Source: Sphingomonas sp. 28-63-12 (lineage in GTDB: Bacteria > Pseudomonadota > Alphaproteobacteria > Sphingomonadales > Sphingomonadaceae). Taken from it: a DNA stretch of 35,958 bases. Below the pieces are notes generated by a model, which searched no databases, was not told where the DNA came from, and was given only the letters and a program-made list of their open reading frames with translations. Within the stretch, counting starts at the first letter, position 1. Each line of letters begins with the position of its first letter. The stretch is from contig NCGD01000025.1 of NCBI GenBank assembly GCA_002281535.1, positions 1-35,958 of the forward strand, given 5' to 3'. Both the position numbers and the translations under genes were made by a program. Of this stretch, positions 8,768 through 18,080 are shown piece by piece.

Positions 8768-8780
8768 AGACTCAAACGCC

Positions 8781-10103
8781 ATGGCCGATAACGCCCGCTC
8801 CTCCGCGCCCGATGTGCAGGCCCAGTTCGATCGGCTATGGGCGCTATCGCCCGGTGCCGATATTCTGGGGCTGGAGCGGATCACCGCACTGCTCGACCGG
8901 CTCGGCAACCCGCATCGCCATTTGCCGCCCGTGCTCCATGTCGCCGGGACTAATGGCAAGGGTTCGACCTGCGCCTTTCTGCGCGCCGCGATTGAGGCCG
9001 CCGGCCTGACCGCCCATGTTTATACCAGTCCGCATCTCGTACGGTTCAATGAACGAATCCGGATCGCGGGGCGGCTGATCGACGACGCACTGCTGGCCGC
9101 ACTGCTCGCCGAAGTCCTCGACGCGGGCAGCGACATCGGTGCGAGCTTTTTCGAAGTGACGACCGCCGCCGCCTTTCTGGCCTTTATGCGCGTGCCCGCC
9201 GACGCTTGCATCATCGAGGTTGGGCTCGGCGGCAGGCTGGACGCGACCAATGTGATCGCAGCGCCGATCGTCACCGGGATTGCGCAGCTGGGGCTCGATC
9301 ATCAAAGCTTCCTTGGCGACACGATCGAACAAATTGCCGGCGAAAAGGCGGGGATCGCCAAGGATAGCGCGATGCTGGTGACGATGCGCTATCCGCCGTC
9401 CGTTGCGCAGCGGGTCGGCAGCGTTGCCGCCGCGGCTGAGGCATGTGTCAGCGCTCTTGGCACCGGCTGGCACCTGCGGATTGGGGACAGCGTGCGCTAC
9501 GAAGACGAACACGGCGTGATCGAGACCGGCCTGCCCCGGCTGTTTGGCCCGCACCAACCCGAAAATCTGGGTCTCGCGATCGCGATGCTGCGACACCAGG
9601 CCGCCCTCAAAATTCCAGCCGCCGCCTATCGCGCCGCGGCTGAATGGGCGGAGTGGCCGGCCCGGATGCAGCGTTTGGGCCCCGGTCCGCTGCTGGCCCG
9701 CCTGCCCACCGGGAGCGAGCTCTGGCTTGACGGCGGCCACAACCCTGCGGCCGCCACCGCTGTCAGCGCCGCGCTCGAAGCGCGTGCGGGCAAGCGCCCC
9801 GTTCACCTCGTGCTCGGTATGTTGGTCAACAAGGACGCGCGCGGCTTGTTGCTGCCCTTTGCCCGCTATGTCATCTCGCTTCAGGCGGTACCGGTCCCCG
9901 ATCACGAGCATCATGCGCCCGAGGCGCTGGCGGCGGCGGCGGACAAGCTCGGGCTGCGCGCCCATGCCGCCAACGATGTGGAATCTGCCCTGGACGTGAT
10001 CGCAGGCCGTGCAGATCCCGCCAATCCGCCGGTGGTGCTGGTGTTGGGGTCGCTCTATCTGGCGGGCGGCGTGCTGGCGGCCAATGGGCAGATGCCGGGT
10101 TAG
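8781..10103 (+). CDS. folC: Bifunctional folylpolyglutamate/dihydrofolate synthase
   Basis: FolC adds L-glutamate to dihydropteroate and extends the polyglutamate tail of folates, using ATP. The 440-aa Mur-ligase-like product has the P-loop AGTNGKGST (from about residue 55), a YTSPHLVRFNERIRI segment, EVGLGGRLDATN, and LGLDHQSFLGDTIEQIAGEKAGI, which are all typical FolC blocks, then the C-terminal glutamate ligase domain starting near DGGHNPAA. It closes the trp-accD-folC unit. Its TAG overlaps the stop of the convergent transporter gene by 4 nt, leaving no terminator space between them. GGGAGAG upstream, within a hairpin, is the best candidate ribosome binding site. Confidence 0.97.
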   Translation: MADNARSSAPDVQAQFDRLWALSPGADILGLERITALLDRLGNPHRHLPPVLHVAGTNGKGSTCAFLRAAIEAAGLTAHVYTSPHLVRFNERIRIAGRLIDDALLAALLAEVLDAGSDIGASFFEVTTAAAFLAFMRVPADACIIEVGLGGRLDATNVIAAPIVTGIAQLGLDHQSFLGDTIEQIAGEKAGIAKDSAMLVTMRYPPSVAQRVGSVAAAAEACVSALGTGWHLRIGDSVRYEDEHGVIETGLPRLFGPHQPENLGLAIAMLRHQAALKIPAAAYRAAAEWAEWPARMQRLGPGPLLARLPTGSELWLDGGHNPAAATAVSAALEARAGKRPVHLVLGMLVNKDARGLLLPFARYVISLQAVPVPDHEHHAPEALAAAADKLGLRAHAANDVESALDVIAGRADPANPPVVLVLGSLYLAGGVLAANGQMPG

Positions 10104-11410
10104 GGACGCTGTTCCTCAGTCCCCGCATCGCCAATCGCCTGATCGACCAGCCCGGACCGCATCATCCACCAGAACAGAAATACGCCCGGAAAAGCGACGA
10201 TCGTCGTTATCCAGTAAAAGGTAACATAGCCAAACTGCTCGACCATAGCCCCCGCCGTCGTCGCCGTCAGCAGGCGGCCAACGACGCTGGAAGCCGCCGA
10301 AATCAGCGCATATTGCGATGCTGTGTAGCGCAAGTCGCAAAGCGCTGCGAAATAGGCGATTACCGTCACCCCGCCGATGCCGCTCGCGATATTTTCAAAG
10401 CCGATCGCTCCTGCCAGTCCCCAAATACTATGGCCGGCACCCGCCAGGATCGCGAAGCTCGCATTGGAAACCGCCATCAGGATAAGGCTCAGCAACACTG
10501 ATCGCTTCATCCCCAGCCGCGCGTACATCGCACCGCCAATGAATATCCCGATCAAATAGGCCCAGAAGCCCACCCCGACATCGTACAGCGCAATCTCATC
10601 ATTGCTGAAGCCAAGATCGTTAAGCAGCAGGCGCAAGACGATCTGGCCCAATGTATCCCCGATTTTGTGGATCAGAATGAAAACAAGCACGATGATCGCG
10701 CCGTTGCGTCGGAAAAATTCGGTGAATGGCCCGACGATAGAGGACAAGACTTCCGCCATCCCACGCTTTTCGGCCGGTGGGCGATGCCGCTCCGGCTCGC
10801 CGAGCACCAGCCCGGTAATCATCGCTGGCAGTGCAAAAGCCGCGCAGACCAGGTAGGCTCCCGACCAGCCGATCCGTGCAGCCAGCACCAGGGCGAGCGC
10901 ACCCGCCGCCACCGAGCCGATCCGCCAGCCATATTGCGTCATCCCCGAACCGACCCCGAGTTGATAGGGTTTGAGCTGTTCGATCCGATAGGCGTCGATC
11001 ACAATGTCGAAAGTCGCGCCGGCAAAGCCGACCAGCACTGCTGCAATCACGGTCGCGCCTATGTTGCTGGCCGGATCGACCAGTGCCAGATTGGCGACCG
11101 CAGCCATCACCAGCACGCCGGCAAACAACAGCCATGACACGCGCTGGCCCAGCGCGCCGATCACCGGCAATCGCACCCCGTCGACGGCCCAGGCCCAGAA
11201 GGGTTTAAGGTTATAGACGAGGAAACCCAGCGTGAAGGCGGTGATCGTTTTCTTGTCAATGCCGTCCTGCGCCAACCGGCTGGTCAGCGTCGCGCCGATC
11301 ATCGCGTAGGGAAAGCCGGACGATATGCCGAGGAAGAACGAGGCCAGCGGCGCCTTTTCAACATAAGGCCTGATACCCGACAGCCAATCATCCCCAGCTG
11401 CTGTCGCCAT
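10100..11410 (-). CDS. AmpG/PAT-family MFS transporter
   Basis: This is a major facilitator protein of the peptide/acetyl-CoA/drug transporter group, whose best-known member AmpG imports anhydromuropeptides for cell wall recycling. The 436-aa product has about 12 hydrophobic segments. Its N-terminus (FFLGISSGFPYAMIGATL, then DGIDKKTITAF and KPFWAWAVD) follows the AmpG pattern of G-x-S-x-G-x-P followed by a gene-family-specific K-F-x-W-x-x-x-x-D segment. AGGGAG lies upstream of the ATG. It is divergent from the Rieske oxygenase with a 62-nt gap, and it overlaps folC at its 3' end. Substrate is not provable; no ampD, nagZ or beta-lactamase gene is in the window. Confidence 0.78.
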   Translation of the reverse strand: MATAAGDDWLSGIRPYVEKAPLASFFLGISSGFPYAMIGATLTSRLAQDGIDKKTITAFTLGFLVYNLKPFWAWAVDGVRLPVIGALGQRVSWLLFAGVLVMAAVANLALVDPASNIGATVIAAVLVGFAGATFDIVIDAYRIEQLKPYQLGVGSGMTQYGWRIGSVAAGALALVLAARIGWSGAYLVCAAFALPAMITGLVLGEPERHRPPAEKRGMAEVLSSIVGPFTEFFRRNGAIIVLVFILIHKIGDTLGQIVLRLLLNDLGFSNDEIALYDVGVGFWAYLIGIFIGGAMYARLGMKRSVLLSLILMAVSNASFAILAGAGHSIWGLAGAIGFENIASGIGGVTVIAYFAALCDLRYTASQYALISAASSVVGRLLTATTAGAMVEQFGYVTFYWITTIVAFPGVFLFWWMMRSGLVDQAIGDAGTEEQRP

Positions 11411-11472
11411 CGCCCACTTGCTCCCTGCCCCGTTCGGCGCAACACTAGCGGGAAAATAGGAGAAGGACAGCC

Positions 11473-12639
11473 ATGAACGTGCATGCCCGCCAAGGCTTGC
11501 GGCCGACTGATGGGCAGCTTGCGCTTGCAGCCGTCCTTGCTGCTGGCGGATCGCGGACGAGCCCCGGCATCACCCATATCGATGCGTCCGCCTACACCTC
11601 GCCCGATCGTCATGCGGCAGAGCAGGCGCACATTTTCAGCACGCACCCGCTCGTCATTGCCCCGTCGGCGCTGCTGCCCGCACCCAACATGGCGGTGCCA
11701 CATGACGGCTTCGGCAAGCCGCTGCTCATCACGCGCGACAAAGGCGGGACGGCACATGTCTTTCTCAACGTCTGTCGCCATCGGGGCACCAGGCTCATCG
11801 AGGGCAGCGAACCGGTCTGCTCGCCCAAGCTGATTTGCCCCTATCACGCCTGGACCTACAGCCTTGACGGTGCGCTGACCGGCATGCCCCGGCCCGAGAC
11901 GTTTCCTGGCCTCGACAAGGCCGAATTCGGGTTGAAGCGGCTGCCGACGGTGGAAGCGGGCGGGCTGATCTGGTTCGCCTTTGATGTGGCCGCCGATTTC
12001 AGCGAAGCGCGCGCGCTTGGTGCCGATTTCGAAGCGTTCGATCTCCCCGGCCAGAACCTCTTCCGTCGCAAGACGCACCGCGTCGCTGCCAATTGGAAGC
12101 TGATCATGGATGCGTTCCTTGAAAGCTATCACGTCCAGCGACTGCACGCGGGCACGATCGGCCCTTTCTTTAAGGACGGGGTCACAACCGGCGACCAGAT
12201 CGGGCCGCATCAGCGATCCGCGGTTGGTCGGGAAGCAGATCTCGTCGCCGCGGCCGGCAGTGACTGGCCGCAACTGCGTGCAGCGATTACCTATACCTAT
12301 CAGCTCTTCCCCGGCACGGTGCTGATCGTCAGCCCCGATTACATGAATCTGATGATCATGATGCCGCAATCGGCGGGCGAAGTGCTGGTCGAGGATTTCA
12401 TGCTGATCCCCGAAGCGCCTGCCACAGAAAAGGCACGCGACCATTGGGAACGCAGTTGGGCGCTACTCGATGGCCAGGTTTTTGCCGGCGAGGATTTCCG
12501 CGCGGCCGAGCTGGGGCAACAGGGCCTCGCCTCGGGGGCGATTGACCAGCTGACGCTGGGCACGCTTGAAACCGGCATCCGCCATTTCCACGATGCGGTG
12601 GAATCGCGCCTCGGCCAGAGTCGATTTCAGTTGGCTTGA
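11473..12639 (+). CDS. Rieske non-heme iron oxygenase, alpha subunit
   Basis: This is the catalytic subunit of a ring-hydroxylating or N-demethylating Rieske oxygenase. The 388-aa product binds a [2Fe-2S] cluster through C101-R-H103 and C122-P-Y-H125. The mononuclear iron site is visible as [13 protein letters not shown] (H220 and H225, with D213/E217 bridging to a neighbouring Rieske centre); the third ligand Asp is expected in the C-terminal half. The ATG at 11473 has AGGAGAAGGA upstream. No ferredoxin, reductase or beta subunit gene is adjacent, so its electron donor must be encoded elsewhere. Substrate cannot be named: the family includes aromatic-acid, carnitine/betaine and sterol-type oxygenases. 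Confidence 0.88.
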   Translation: MNVHARQGLRPTDGQLALAAVLAAGGSRTSPGITHIDASAYTSPDRHAAEQAHIFSTHPLVIAPSALLPAPNMAVPHDGFGKPLLITRDKGGTAHVFLNVCRHRGTRLIEGSEPVCSPKLICPYHAWTYSLDGALTGMPRPETFPGLDKAEFGLKRLPTVEAGGLIWFAFDVAADFSEARALGADFEAFDLPGQNLFRRKTHRVAANWKLIMDAFLESYHVQRLHAGTIGPFFKDGVTTGDQIGPHQRSAVGREADLVAAAGSDWPQLRAAITYTYQLFPGTVLIVSPDYMNLMIMMPQSAGEVLVEDFMLIPEAPATEKARDHWERSWALLDGQVFAGEDFRAAELGQQGLASGAIDQLTLGTLETGIRHFHDAVESRLGQSRFQLA

Positions 12640-12788
12640 ACCAGCGCTCGTACCATAGCGCAAGCTGGGGTCCAGCACCGCCGGGCAGGGCGCTTGGGGC
12701 CCGGGGCTCCCGCTTTCGCCGGAGACTGATTCCAGCACCATGAAAACCACGCTTCGGCCGATCACAAGCAAGTGTCGCTAGGTTGTCT
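12640..12788. other. Intergenic segment between convergent genes
   Basis: This 149-nt stretch between the Rieske gene and the small gene after dabA has no credible reading frame. It holds TCCAGCACC twice (about 12671 and 12731) and an imperfect GC-rich dyad around 12708-12725 (CTCC...GGAG). These may serve as a weak bidirectional terminator, but no T tract follows. Confidence 0.4.
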
Positions 12789-13022
12789 TCAGCGAAGCGC
12801 CAGCTCGATCTGCGCCTTGGCGCGCGCTTCGATGAGCTGGCCCAGCATAAAAACATCATTCTGAAGTCGGACAGGATCGATTCCGTCCGCCGATTTCAGC
12901 GCTTGTTTCAGCCAATCGCTCATCGCGGGGTGATTGAGCACCCATGTTATCCTGGCTTCTGCAACCGCGAGCAGAATTTCAGGCTCCTGGCGCACGGCTT
13001 GGGTGCAATGCTCCCAACTCAT
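12789..13022 (-). CDS. Unrecognised 77-aa protein, third gene of the dab operon
   Basis: I do not recognise this protein. It is small, soluble-looking and probably all-helical, with two Trp residues in the N-terminal half (SWEH, ITWVL, SDWL) and an amphipathic C-terminal helix (LGQLIEARAKAQIELALR). No signal peptide or membrane segment is seen. The ATG at 13022 is preceded by AAGGTGG (13036-13030) at a 7-nt spacing, one of the better ribosome binding sites in the window, which supports real translation. It lies 46 nt downstream of dabA on the same strand and is most likely cotranscribed. A role as an accessory or regulator of the DabA-DabB complex is only inferred from position. Confidence 0.68.
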   Translation of the reverse strand: MSWEHCTQAVRQEPEILLAVAEARITWVLNHPAMSDWLKQALKSADGIDPVRLQNDVFMLGQLIEARAKAQIELALR

Positions 13023-13068
13023 GATTCATCCACCTTTGAATCGGCAAGACGTTCAGCGATTGCCATTA

Positions 13069-15492
13069 TCAGGCCGCCATCTCGGTTACGACCATGGCGC
13101 TATCGCTCCTGGTTACCGCTTCCCAATCCAGTCCACCGGCATAGCGCCAAGCCATCTGGCCCTTCTCGTCGAGCGCGAAAAGGTGAAGCCAGCGATTGTC
13201 GAACAAGGCCCGGACGCCCGGATGGCGATCGAGAATGGCGGTCATCGCCTCCCTTGGCGCTTCGATGCAGACGGTCAGACGCAGCGGCTCATGGATCAGT
13301 TGATCGCCATCGTGCACGGACTGCCATGGCAGGCCGACGCGCAGCACGCCGCCATTGCCTTCGACAACCCCGATGCCGCCGATCACATTATGGAGCAATT
13401 TGTTGCCGCCACCGAACAGGTCAGGGGCGATCGTCGAGCCATAATATTGCAGGCTAATCCAGCTCGCGACGACGACGGGCGCAGTCATGATTAGTTCGAG
13501 CACATCAAAGCCGTCGTCGTCCTGCCAAACATAATCGTGCAGAAAGGCACGGCCTGCCAGATTTTTGCCGGCGGTGCGGGCGCGCGGGGCGGCAATAAAC
13601 GCCTTGCAGCCCGCCAGCGCCCATTCGGGCCGAGTTTCAGCCCAGTCGCGGCTCCTTCGCGCGATGCTGCCCGCACCGTGCGCCCGGGGCAAACGGAGTG
13701 CGCGTTCGCCGCGGGCCAATGTGCCGGCGGCAGACAGCCAGCGGCGCGCCCGATCCACTGCAGCGTGATCCACCAGACCTGGACAATCGTCGGCATAGAG
13801 CTGAACCGCATCGGTGGTTGTATCGTGCAGCGCGCCGACGAACTGCGTCCCTGCCGGTATGTCGATCCCCGCTTCCTGAACGCCCAACCGCACCGCAGGA
13901 TCGTTGAGCAGGCCCGCGAGCAGCCGCGCGTTGACCTCCCCCGAATAGCCGCCACAGGCGCCGCAATGCAGCGCGCTGGCATGGGGATTATTGACGACAT
14001 TGGCGCCATGGCCGACGAGCAGCACGAGCGGTGCAAAGTCCTTCGTCAACGACATGCCGCGCAGGATCGAAACAGCCATGCCGATGCGGGTGACCAGGTC
14101 GATCGGCGGATCGATGCCCGGCGCTGGATCGTCGGGCCGGACATTTTCATGCAGGCCAAAGGCATCGCGGATCAGCTTCGCAGCGTAAACCGGACCGGTC
14201 GCCTCGACGAAGGCGAAAGAGGATACTGCCGCCAGCTTGAAGCGCCCCCAGGCCCGCGACGCGCGCGCTTTATAGCGCGCGGCAATATCGGCGGTTTCCG
14301 ATGCCGCGCCGCCCGCACGGGTGGTCAGGCCGGGGTTGAGCAGCACAGGCAGCCGATGTTCGGCAACGTCGGATGCAAAGCGGCGATGCGAGACCGTCAA
14401 TCCGAAAAAGCCGGCAAATCCCAGCGTTTGAATTGCTGGATCGATCGATTCGAGTGCGCGACGGAACACCTCCGAGCGGACATCGATGCAAAAGGCGGCC
14501 TGAAGGACCGGCGATTGAAAGGCATTTACAGGCCCTGCGCTGGCGAGCGCGCCGCCGAGATCGCGCTGCGCGGCGCGTTCGCAAGCCTCTTGCAGGATCG
14601 CATCGACAGCTTGCGCAGCATTCGGCGTAACCGGGCGTTCATGGGCCGTAACCACATCATGCCACCTTTCGCCGATCTGATCACCATATTGCGCGAACAA
14701 GGCCTCTTCCCATAGCAGCCGGATCGCCAGGAAGTCGCCGATCATGCCATCTGTGGTGCCGGCAAGTTCGGCCTGCCATAGCCGATACCGGGCAAATTGC
14801 GCCCAGCCGCCCAGCGTGATCAGGAGCTGATGGAAATAGGTCGCGGCAGCAGTCGCACCCAGCCCCAGCCGCTGCGCCGATCGCGCCATGGCCTCGCCGG
14901 CATTGTCGGGTGCTTCGGCAACAAAGGCAGCGAAGCCGCGGAGGCCAGCGATTTCAGGAGTCAAATCATGGGTCGCGACAGCACGCCAGGCCGCATAAGC
15001 GCCATGCCCCTTGGGCGCTACCCAGAGCGCCTGACCCTCGTCGAGATAACCGCCCGCCCAGGCGCCAAAACGGTCCGCGATCAGCGAGGGCCAGTCGATC
15101 CCCGATATTTCTGCGGCCAAATCGGCGATCGACGGCAGCGCCCGTCGATCGGCGGCTGGCTCCAGCGCCAGCTGTTTCAGGGATTCGACGGAACCAGGCC
15201 GGTGGTGCGCCGGCGCGCAGCCCAGCGCAGCGGCCAGATCATCGTCGGTGACGGCGCCGGTCGCCAACCTTTCCAGATACCAGGTGCGCGGCATCGTCAT
15301 CGGCGCGCCCGCGACGCGCTCGATCAGCGCCGCAGTTTCGGCAAGGTTCAGTTGCGTCTGACCGACATAGGGATTGACCGCGACACTTGCGGCCAGCGGC
15401 CAGGCCGGCGGGATCGCCAGCGCGGCACGTTCGGCGACGGCTGAAATGTCAGGCAAAGCACCGTGGGGAAGAGCGCAATTCTGAGTCATCAT
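13069..15492 (-). CDS. dabA: DabA-type inorganic carbon transporter subunit (DUF2309)
   Basis: DabA is the soluble zinc subunit of the DAB complex, which hydrates CO2 to bicarbonate in the cytoplasm in a reaction driven by ion flow through DabB. The 807-aa product keeps the residues of the beta-carbonic-anhydrase-like site: FCIDVRSE (C335, D337), [10 protein letters not shown] (H495) and [12 protein letters not shown] (C510), arranged as in characterised DabA. I chose the ATG at 15492 because it overlaps the dabB stop (ATGA) and the protein then starts in the normal way; a frame extending further upstream lies inside dabB and is not used. The full site suggests an active enzyme. A heterotroph could use it to supply bicarbonate to carboxylases under low CO2; that is inference. 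Confidence 0.93.
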   Translation of the reverse strand: MMTQNCALPHGALPDISAVAERAALAIPPAWPLAASVAVNPYVGQTQLNLAETAALIERVAGAPMTMPRTWYLERLATGAVTDDDLAAALGCAPAHHRPGSVESLKQLALEPAADRRALPSIADLAAEISGIDWPSLIADRFGAWAGGYLDEGQALWVAPKGHGAYAAWRAVATHDLTPEIAGLRGFAAFVAEAPDNAGEAMARSAQRLGLGATAAATYFHQLLITLGGWAQFARYRLWQAELAGTTDGMIGDFLAIRLLWEEALFAQYGDQIGERWHDVVTAHERPVTPNAAQAVDAILQEACERAAQRDLGGALASAGPVNAFQSPVLQAAFCIDVRSEVFRRALESIDPAIQTLGFAGFFGLTVSHRRFASDVAEHRLPVLLNPGLTTRAGGAASETADIAARYKARASRAWGRFKLAAVSSFAFVEATGPVYAAKLIRDAFGLHENVRPDDPAPGIDPPIDLVTRIGMAVSILRGMSLTKDFAPLVLLVGHGANVVNNPHASALHCGACGGYSGEVNARLLAGLLNDPAVRLGVQEAGIDIPAGTQFVGALHDTTTDAVQLYADDCPGLVDHAAVDRARRWLSAAGTLARGERALRLPRAHGAGSIARRSRDWAETRPEWALAGCKAFIAAPRARTAGKNLAGRAFLHDYVWQDDDGFDVLELIMTAPVVVASWISLQYYGSTIAPDLFGGGNKLLHNVIGGIGVVEGNGGVLRVGLPWQSVHDGDQLIHEPLRLTVCIEAPREAMTAILDRHPGVRALFDNRWLHLFALDEKGQMAWRYAGGLDWEAVTRSDSAMVVTEMAA

Positions 15493-17069
15493 GACATGCT
15501 CCGATTGTGGAGGGACGGCTGCCGCAGCGTCCATACGCGGAGCCAACGATCGAACAGTGCATTGGCGTACAGCCCGTTGGCGAGGTGAACGCGCAACCCG
15601 GCGGCGGCGGGGTGATATGCCCATAGTGGGAACATCGCCTGCGCGACTGCGACCAGCCCGAAGCTGAGAACAGCAAGGGTCATCAGCGCCCATTCAAGCG
15701 GACCGGGCGCCGGTGTCGCCGGCAACACCCCTGCGGTTAGCCAGAGCACCAGCGAATGGAGCGTGAAATAGCCGAGCGAGGCGCCAATCGCATAGCTGGC
15801 CATCCGCCGAGTCAACGCGCGCGGAGCGGCGTCCGCCAACCCCTGGGCGAGCAGATAGGCAACGCCGAAGATCAGAATCGCCCCCAGCGCAATCGCTTGC
15901 GGCGACTTGTCATGGAAGCCAAATGCCCAGCCGATTGCGCCATAGATGGCAAGCGCGGCGACGAATGCGCGGCCAACCGCCAGAACATTGGGGACGGCTA
16001 CCGGCCCCGGCCGACGGGTGGCTGCGATCCGTTCGACCGCGCCACCCGATGCCAGGAACGAGTGCGCCTTGTAAAGCGAGTGCGCAACGATGTGGAGCAG
16101 CGCCAGCGGGAACAGCGCCAGCCCGCACTGCATGATCATGAAGCCCATCTGGGCGACCGTCGACCAGGCGAGCGACGTCTTGACCGCGGGCTGAGTGAGC
16201 ATCACCAGCCCGCCGAACAATGCGGTAAATCCGCCAACCATCACCAGCACGGCTAGCACGCCCGGTGCCAGTAGCATGACGTCGGCGAAGCGGATCAACA
16301 GGAAGCCGCCGGCATTGATTACCCCGGCATGCAGGAGCGCAGAAACCGGCGTGGGCGCTTCCATCACCTCAGTCAGCCACCCATGCAGCGGAAACTGCGC
16401 GGACTTCAGAATGGCGGCGAGCGCCAGCAGGCTCGCAGCTGCAATCGCACCGACGCCGCCGTCCCCAGCCCGGGCTGCCGCCAGGATCGTCGCGATGTCG
16501 GTCGTTCCATAGCTCATTGCCAACAACACCACTGCCCCGATAAGCGCTGCGTCGGCGGCACGCGCGGTCACGAATTTTTTGTGGGCGGCGCGACGTGCGG
16601 CTACGCGGTCGGGATAGAACAGCAAGAGTCGGTGCAGGCTCAAACTTGTCGCGATCCATGCCAGGACCAATTGGACAAGATTGCCGGCGATCACCAGCAG
16701 CATCACCATCGCCAGCGTTAAGCAGAGCCAGGCCATGAAGCCATTCTGCCGCGCCTCACCATCCAGATAGACGGCAGCGTAGCGAACGACGATCCAGCCG
16801 ATAAAGGCCACCAGTAGCAGCATTGCTGAGCTGACAATGTCGAGTTTGGCGGTCAGACCAACGCCTATCATTCCAATGAGCGGGCTGGTTGCCGACCCGG
16901 CCCAGATCAATAACCCAGCCGACGACAGGGCCGTTACAAGGCCCAGAAACGTCAATGCCTCGATGGCTTTCAACGAACCCGTCGTCGGGCTTATTCTCCC
17001 CGAAAAGCTCGCCGCGACGGCCACAATCGCCAGCAGTGGCGCCAGGAAAGGAAGAAGGTAAATCGGCAC
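15489..17069 (-). CDS. dabB: DabB-type NuoL-like proton channel subunit
   Basis: DabB is the membrane partner of DabA, related to the proton-pumping NuoL/MrpA subunits of complex I and Na+/H+ antiporters. The 526-aa product is almost entirely transmembrane helices and has the family core [20 protein letters not shown] followed by [17 protein letters not shown], with the conserved Lys and His of the antiporter channel. It is shorter than NuoL (about 600 aa) and lacks the long lateral C-terminal helix, as expected for DabB. No other complex I or Mrp genes are nearby, so NuoL itself is excluded. The start is GTG at 17069 with GAGGGG 5 nt upstream. It is first in the dab operon and divergent from the LysR gene. 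Confidence 0.92.
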   Translation of the reverse strand: MPIYLLPFLAPLLAIVAVAASFSGRISPTTGSLKAIEALTFLGLVTALSSAGLLIWAGSATSPLIGMIGVGLTAKLDIVSSAMLLLVAFIGWIVVRYAAVYLDGEARQNGFMAWLCLTLAMVMLLVIAGNLVQLVLAWIATSLSLHRLLLFYPDRVAARRAAHKKFVTARAADAALIGAVVLLAMSYGTTDIATILAAARAGDGGVGAIAAASLLALAAILKSAQFPLHGWLTEVMEAPTPVSALLHAGVINAGGFLLIRFADVMLLAPGVLAVLVMVGGFTALFGGLVMLTQPAVKTSLAWSTVAQMGFMIMQCGLALFPLALLHIVAHSLYKAHSFLASGGAVERIAATRRPGPVAVPNVLAVGRAFVAALAIYGAIGWAFGFHDKSPQAIALGAILIFGVAYLLAQGLADAAPRALTRRMASYAIGASLGYFTLHSLVLWLTAGVLPATPAPGPLEWALMTLAVLSFGLVAVAQAMFPLWAYHPAAAGLRVHLANGLYANALFDRWLRVWTLRQPSLHNRSMS

Positions 17070-17142
17070 GGTAACCCCTCGCTATTGCGCTTGTCGGCGT
17101 CAGCGTCCTGATAGGGGGCAATCAAACTTGCAAAAAATACAT

Positions 17143-17179
17143 TGTTTAGTGAATATCGTTCTGTTTAATGAAACGATAT
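17143..17179. promoter_or_regulatory. LysR-type operator in the dabB/lysR divergent region
   Basis: A perfect 8-bp dyad ATATCGTT-N11-AACGATAT (17153-17160 and 17172-17179) contains the T-N11-A core of LysR-family boxes and runs into the lysR ATG at 17178. It is interleaved with a direct repeat TGTTTARTGAA (17143-17153 and 17162-17172; 19-nt period). The dyad centre is about 97 nt upstream of the dabB start codon, compatible with a LysR recognition site activating dabB and repressing lysR itself. The site is read directly; its function is inferred. Confidence 0.65.
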
Positions 17180-18080
17180 GGCTGGGCTCAATTATAACCA
17201 TTTGCGCTATTTCTGGGCCGTCGCCCAGGACGGCAATCTGACGCGCACCGCCGAGCGCCTCAACGTTTCACAATCAGCGCTGTCGGTGCAGATCCGCAAG
17301 CTGGAAGACCAGTTGGGCCATCCACTGTTCGAACGGCGGGGCCGGCAGCTCCACCTTACCGAGGCCGGTCGGATTGCTCTGGATCATGCCGATTCGATTT
17401 TCGCGACCGGTGAGGAGCTGCTCGGCACGTTGCGCGAATCCGGGACGACGCGGCAGGCAGTGCGGATCGGCGCGCTCGCCACATTATCGCGCAATTTCCA
17501 GATGAGCTTCCTGAAGCCAGTGCTTGGTCGCACGGATATCGAAATTATCCTTCGGTCAGGGAGCCCGTCGGAATTACTGCTTGGGCTGCAATCGCTGACG
17601 CTTGATGTTGTCTTGACCAATCAGGCGCCCGCATCTGACGCGTTGACCCCGTTGATCGCCCACAGGCTCTCCGAACAGCCTGTTAGCCTGATCGGGGTAT
17701 CGTCGCTGCTCTGCGGAACGCGATCCGTAGCCAAGTTGCTCGCCACCCTCCCTGTCATTCTGCCGACGTCCGACAACAGCGTTCGACGAGGCTTTGATGC
17801 CCTGGCTGATCGACTCGGCGTCCGCCCGCAAATTGCGGCCGAAGTCGACGATATGGCGATGATGCGCCTGTTGGTGCGCGAAGGCATGGCGCTGGCCGTG
17901 CTGCCGCCGATCGTGGTGCGCGACGAACTGGCATCGGGCGCACTGGTCGAAGCCGATGCGTTGCCAGGTCTGGTGGAAACATTTTACGCCGTCACCGTCG
18001 ATCGCCGCTTTCCGAACCCGATCGTCCGATCACTTCTCCTGGGCGCCTCGATGCCCGAACCGGTCGCCGTAACCCGCTAG
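17178..18080 (+). CDS. LysR-family regulator, NhaR-like, divergent from dab operon
   Basis: This is a LysR-type DNA-binding regulator, probably of the adjacent dab operon. The 300-aa product has the N-terminal winged helix-turn-helix (about 5-63; LTRTAERLNVSQSALSVQI is the HTH and HPLFERRGRQLHLTEAG the wing) and a periplasmic-binding-protein-like effector domain (about 90-290). Its start (LNYNHLRYFWAVAQDGNL) resembles the NhaR subgroup, whose members respond to Na+ or pH; CbbR-type regulators of carbon fixation are another branch to consider. There is no Shine-Dalgarno before the ATG at 17178, which is embedded in the operator dyad, so the mRNA may be leaderless and autoregulated. Its TAG overlaps the stop of the convergent DUF1499 gene. 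Confidence 0.88.
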   Translation: MAGLNYNHLRYFWAVAQDGNLTRTAERLNVSQSALSVQIRKLEDQLGHPLFERRGRQLHLTEAGRIALDHADSIFATGEELLGTLRESGTTRQAVRIGALATLSRNFQMSFLKPVLGRTDIEIILRSGSPSELLLGLQSLTLDVVLTNQAPASDALTPLIAHRLSEQPVSLIGVSSLLCGTRSVAKLLATLPVILPTSDNSVRRGFDALADRLGVRPQIAAEVDDMAMMRLLVREGMALAVLPPIVVRDELASGALVEADALPGLVETFYAVTVDRRFPNPIVRSLLLGASMPEPVAVTR

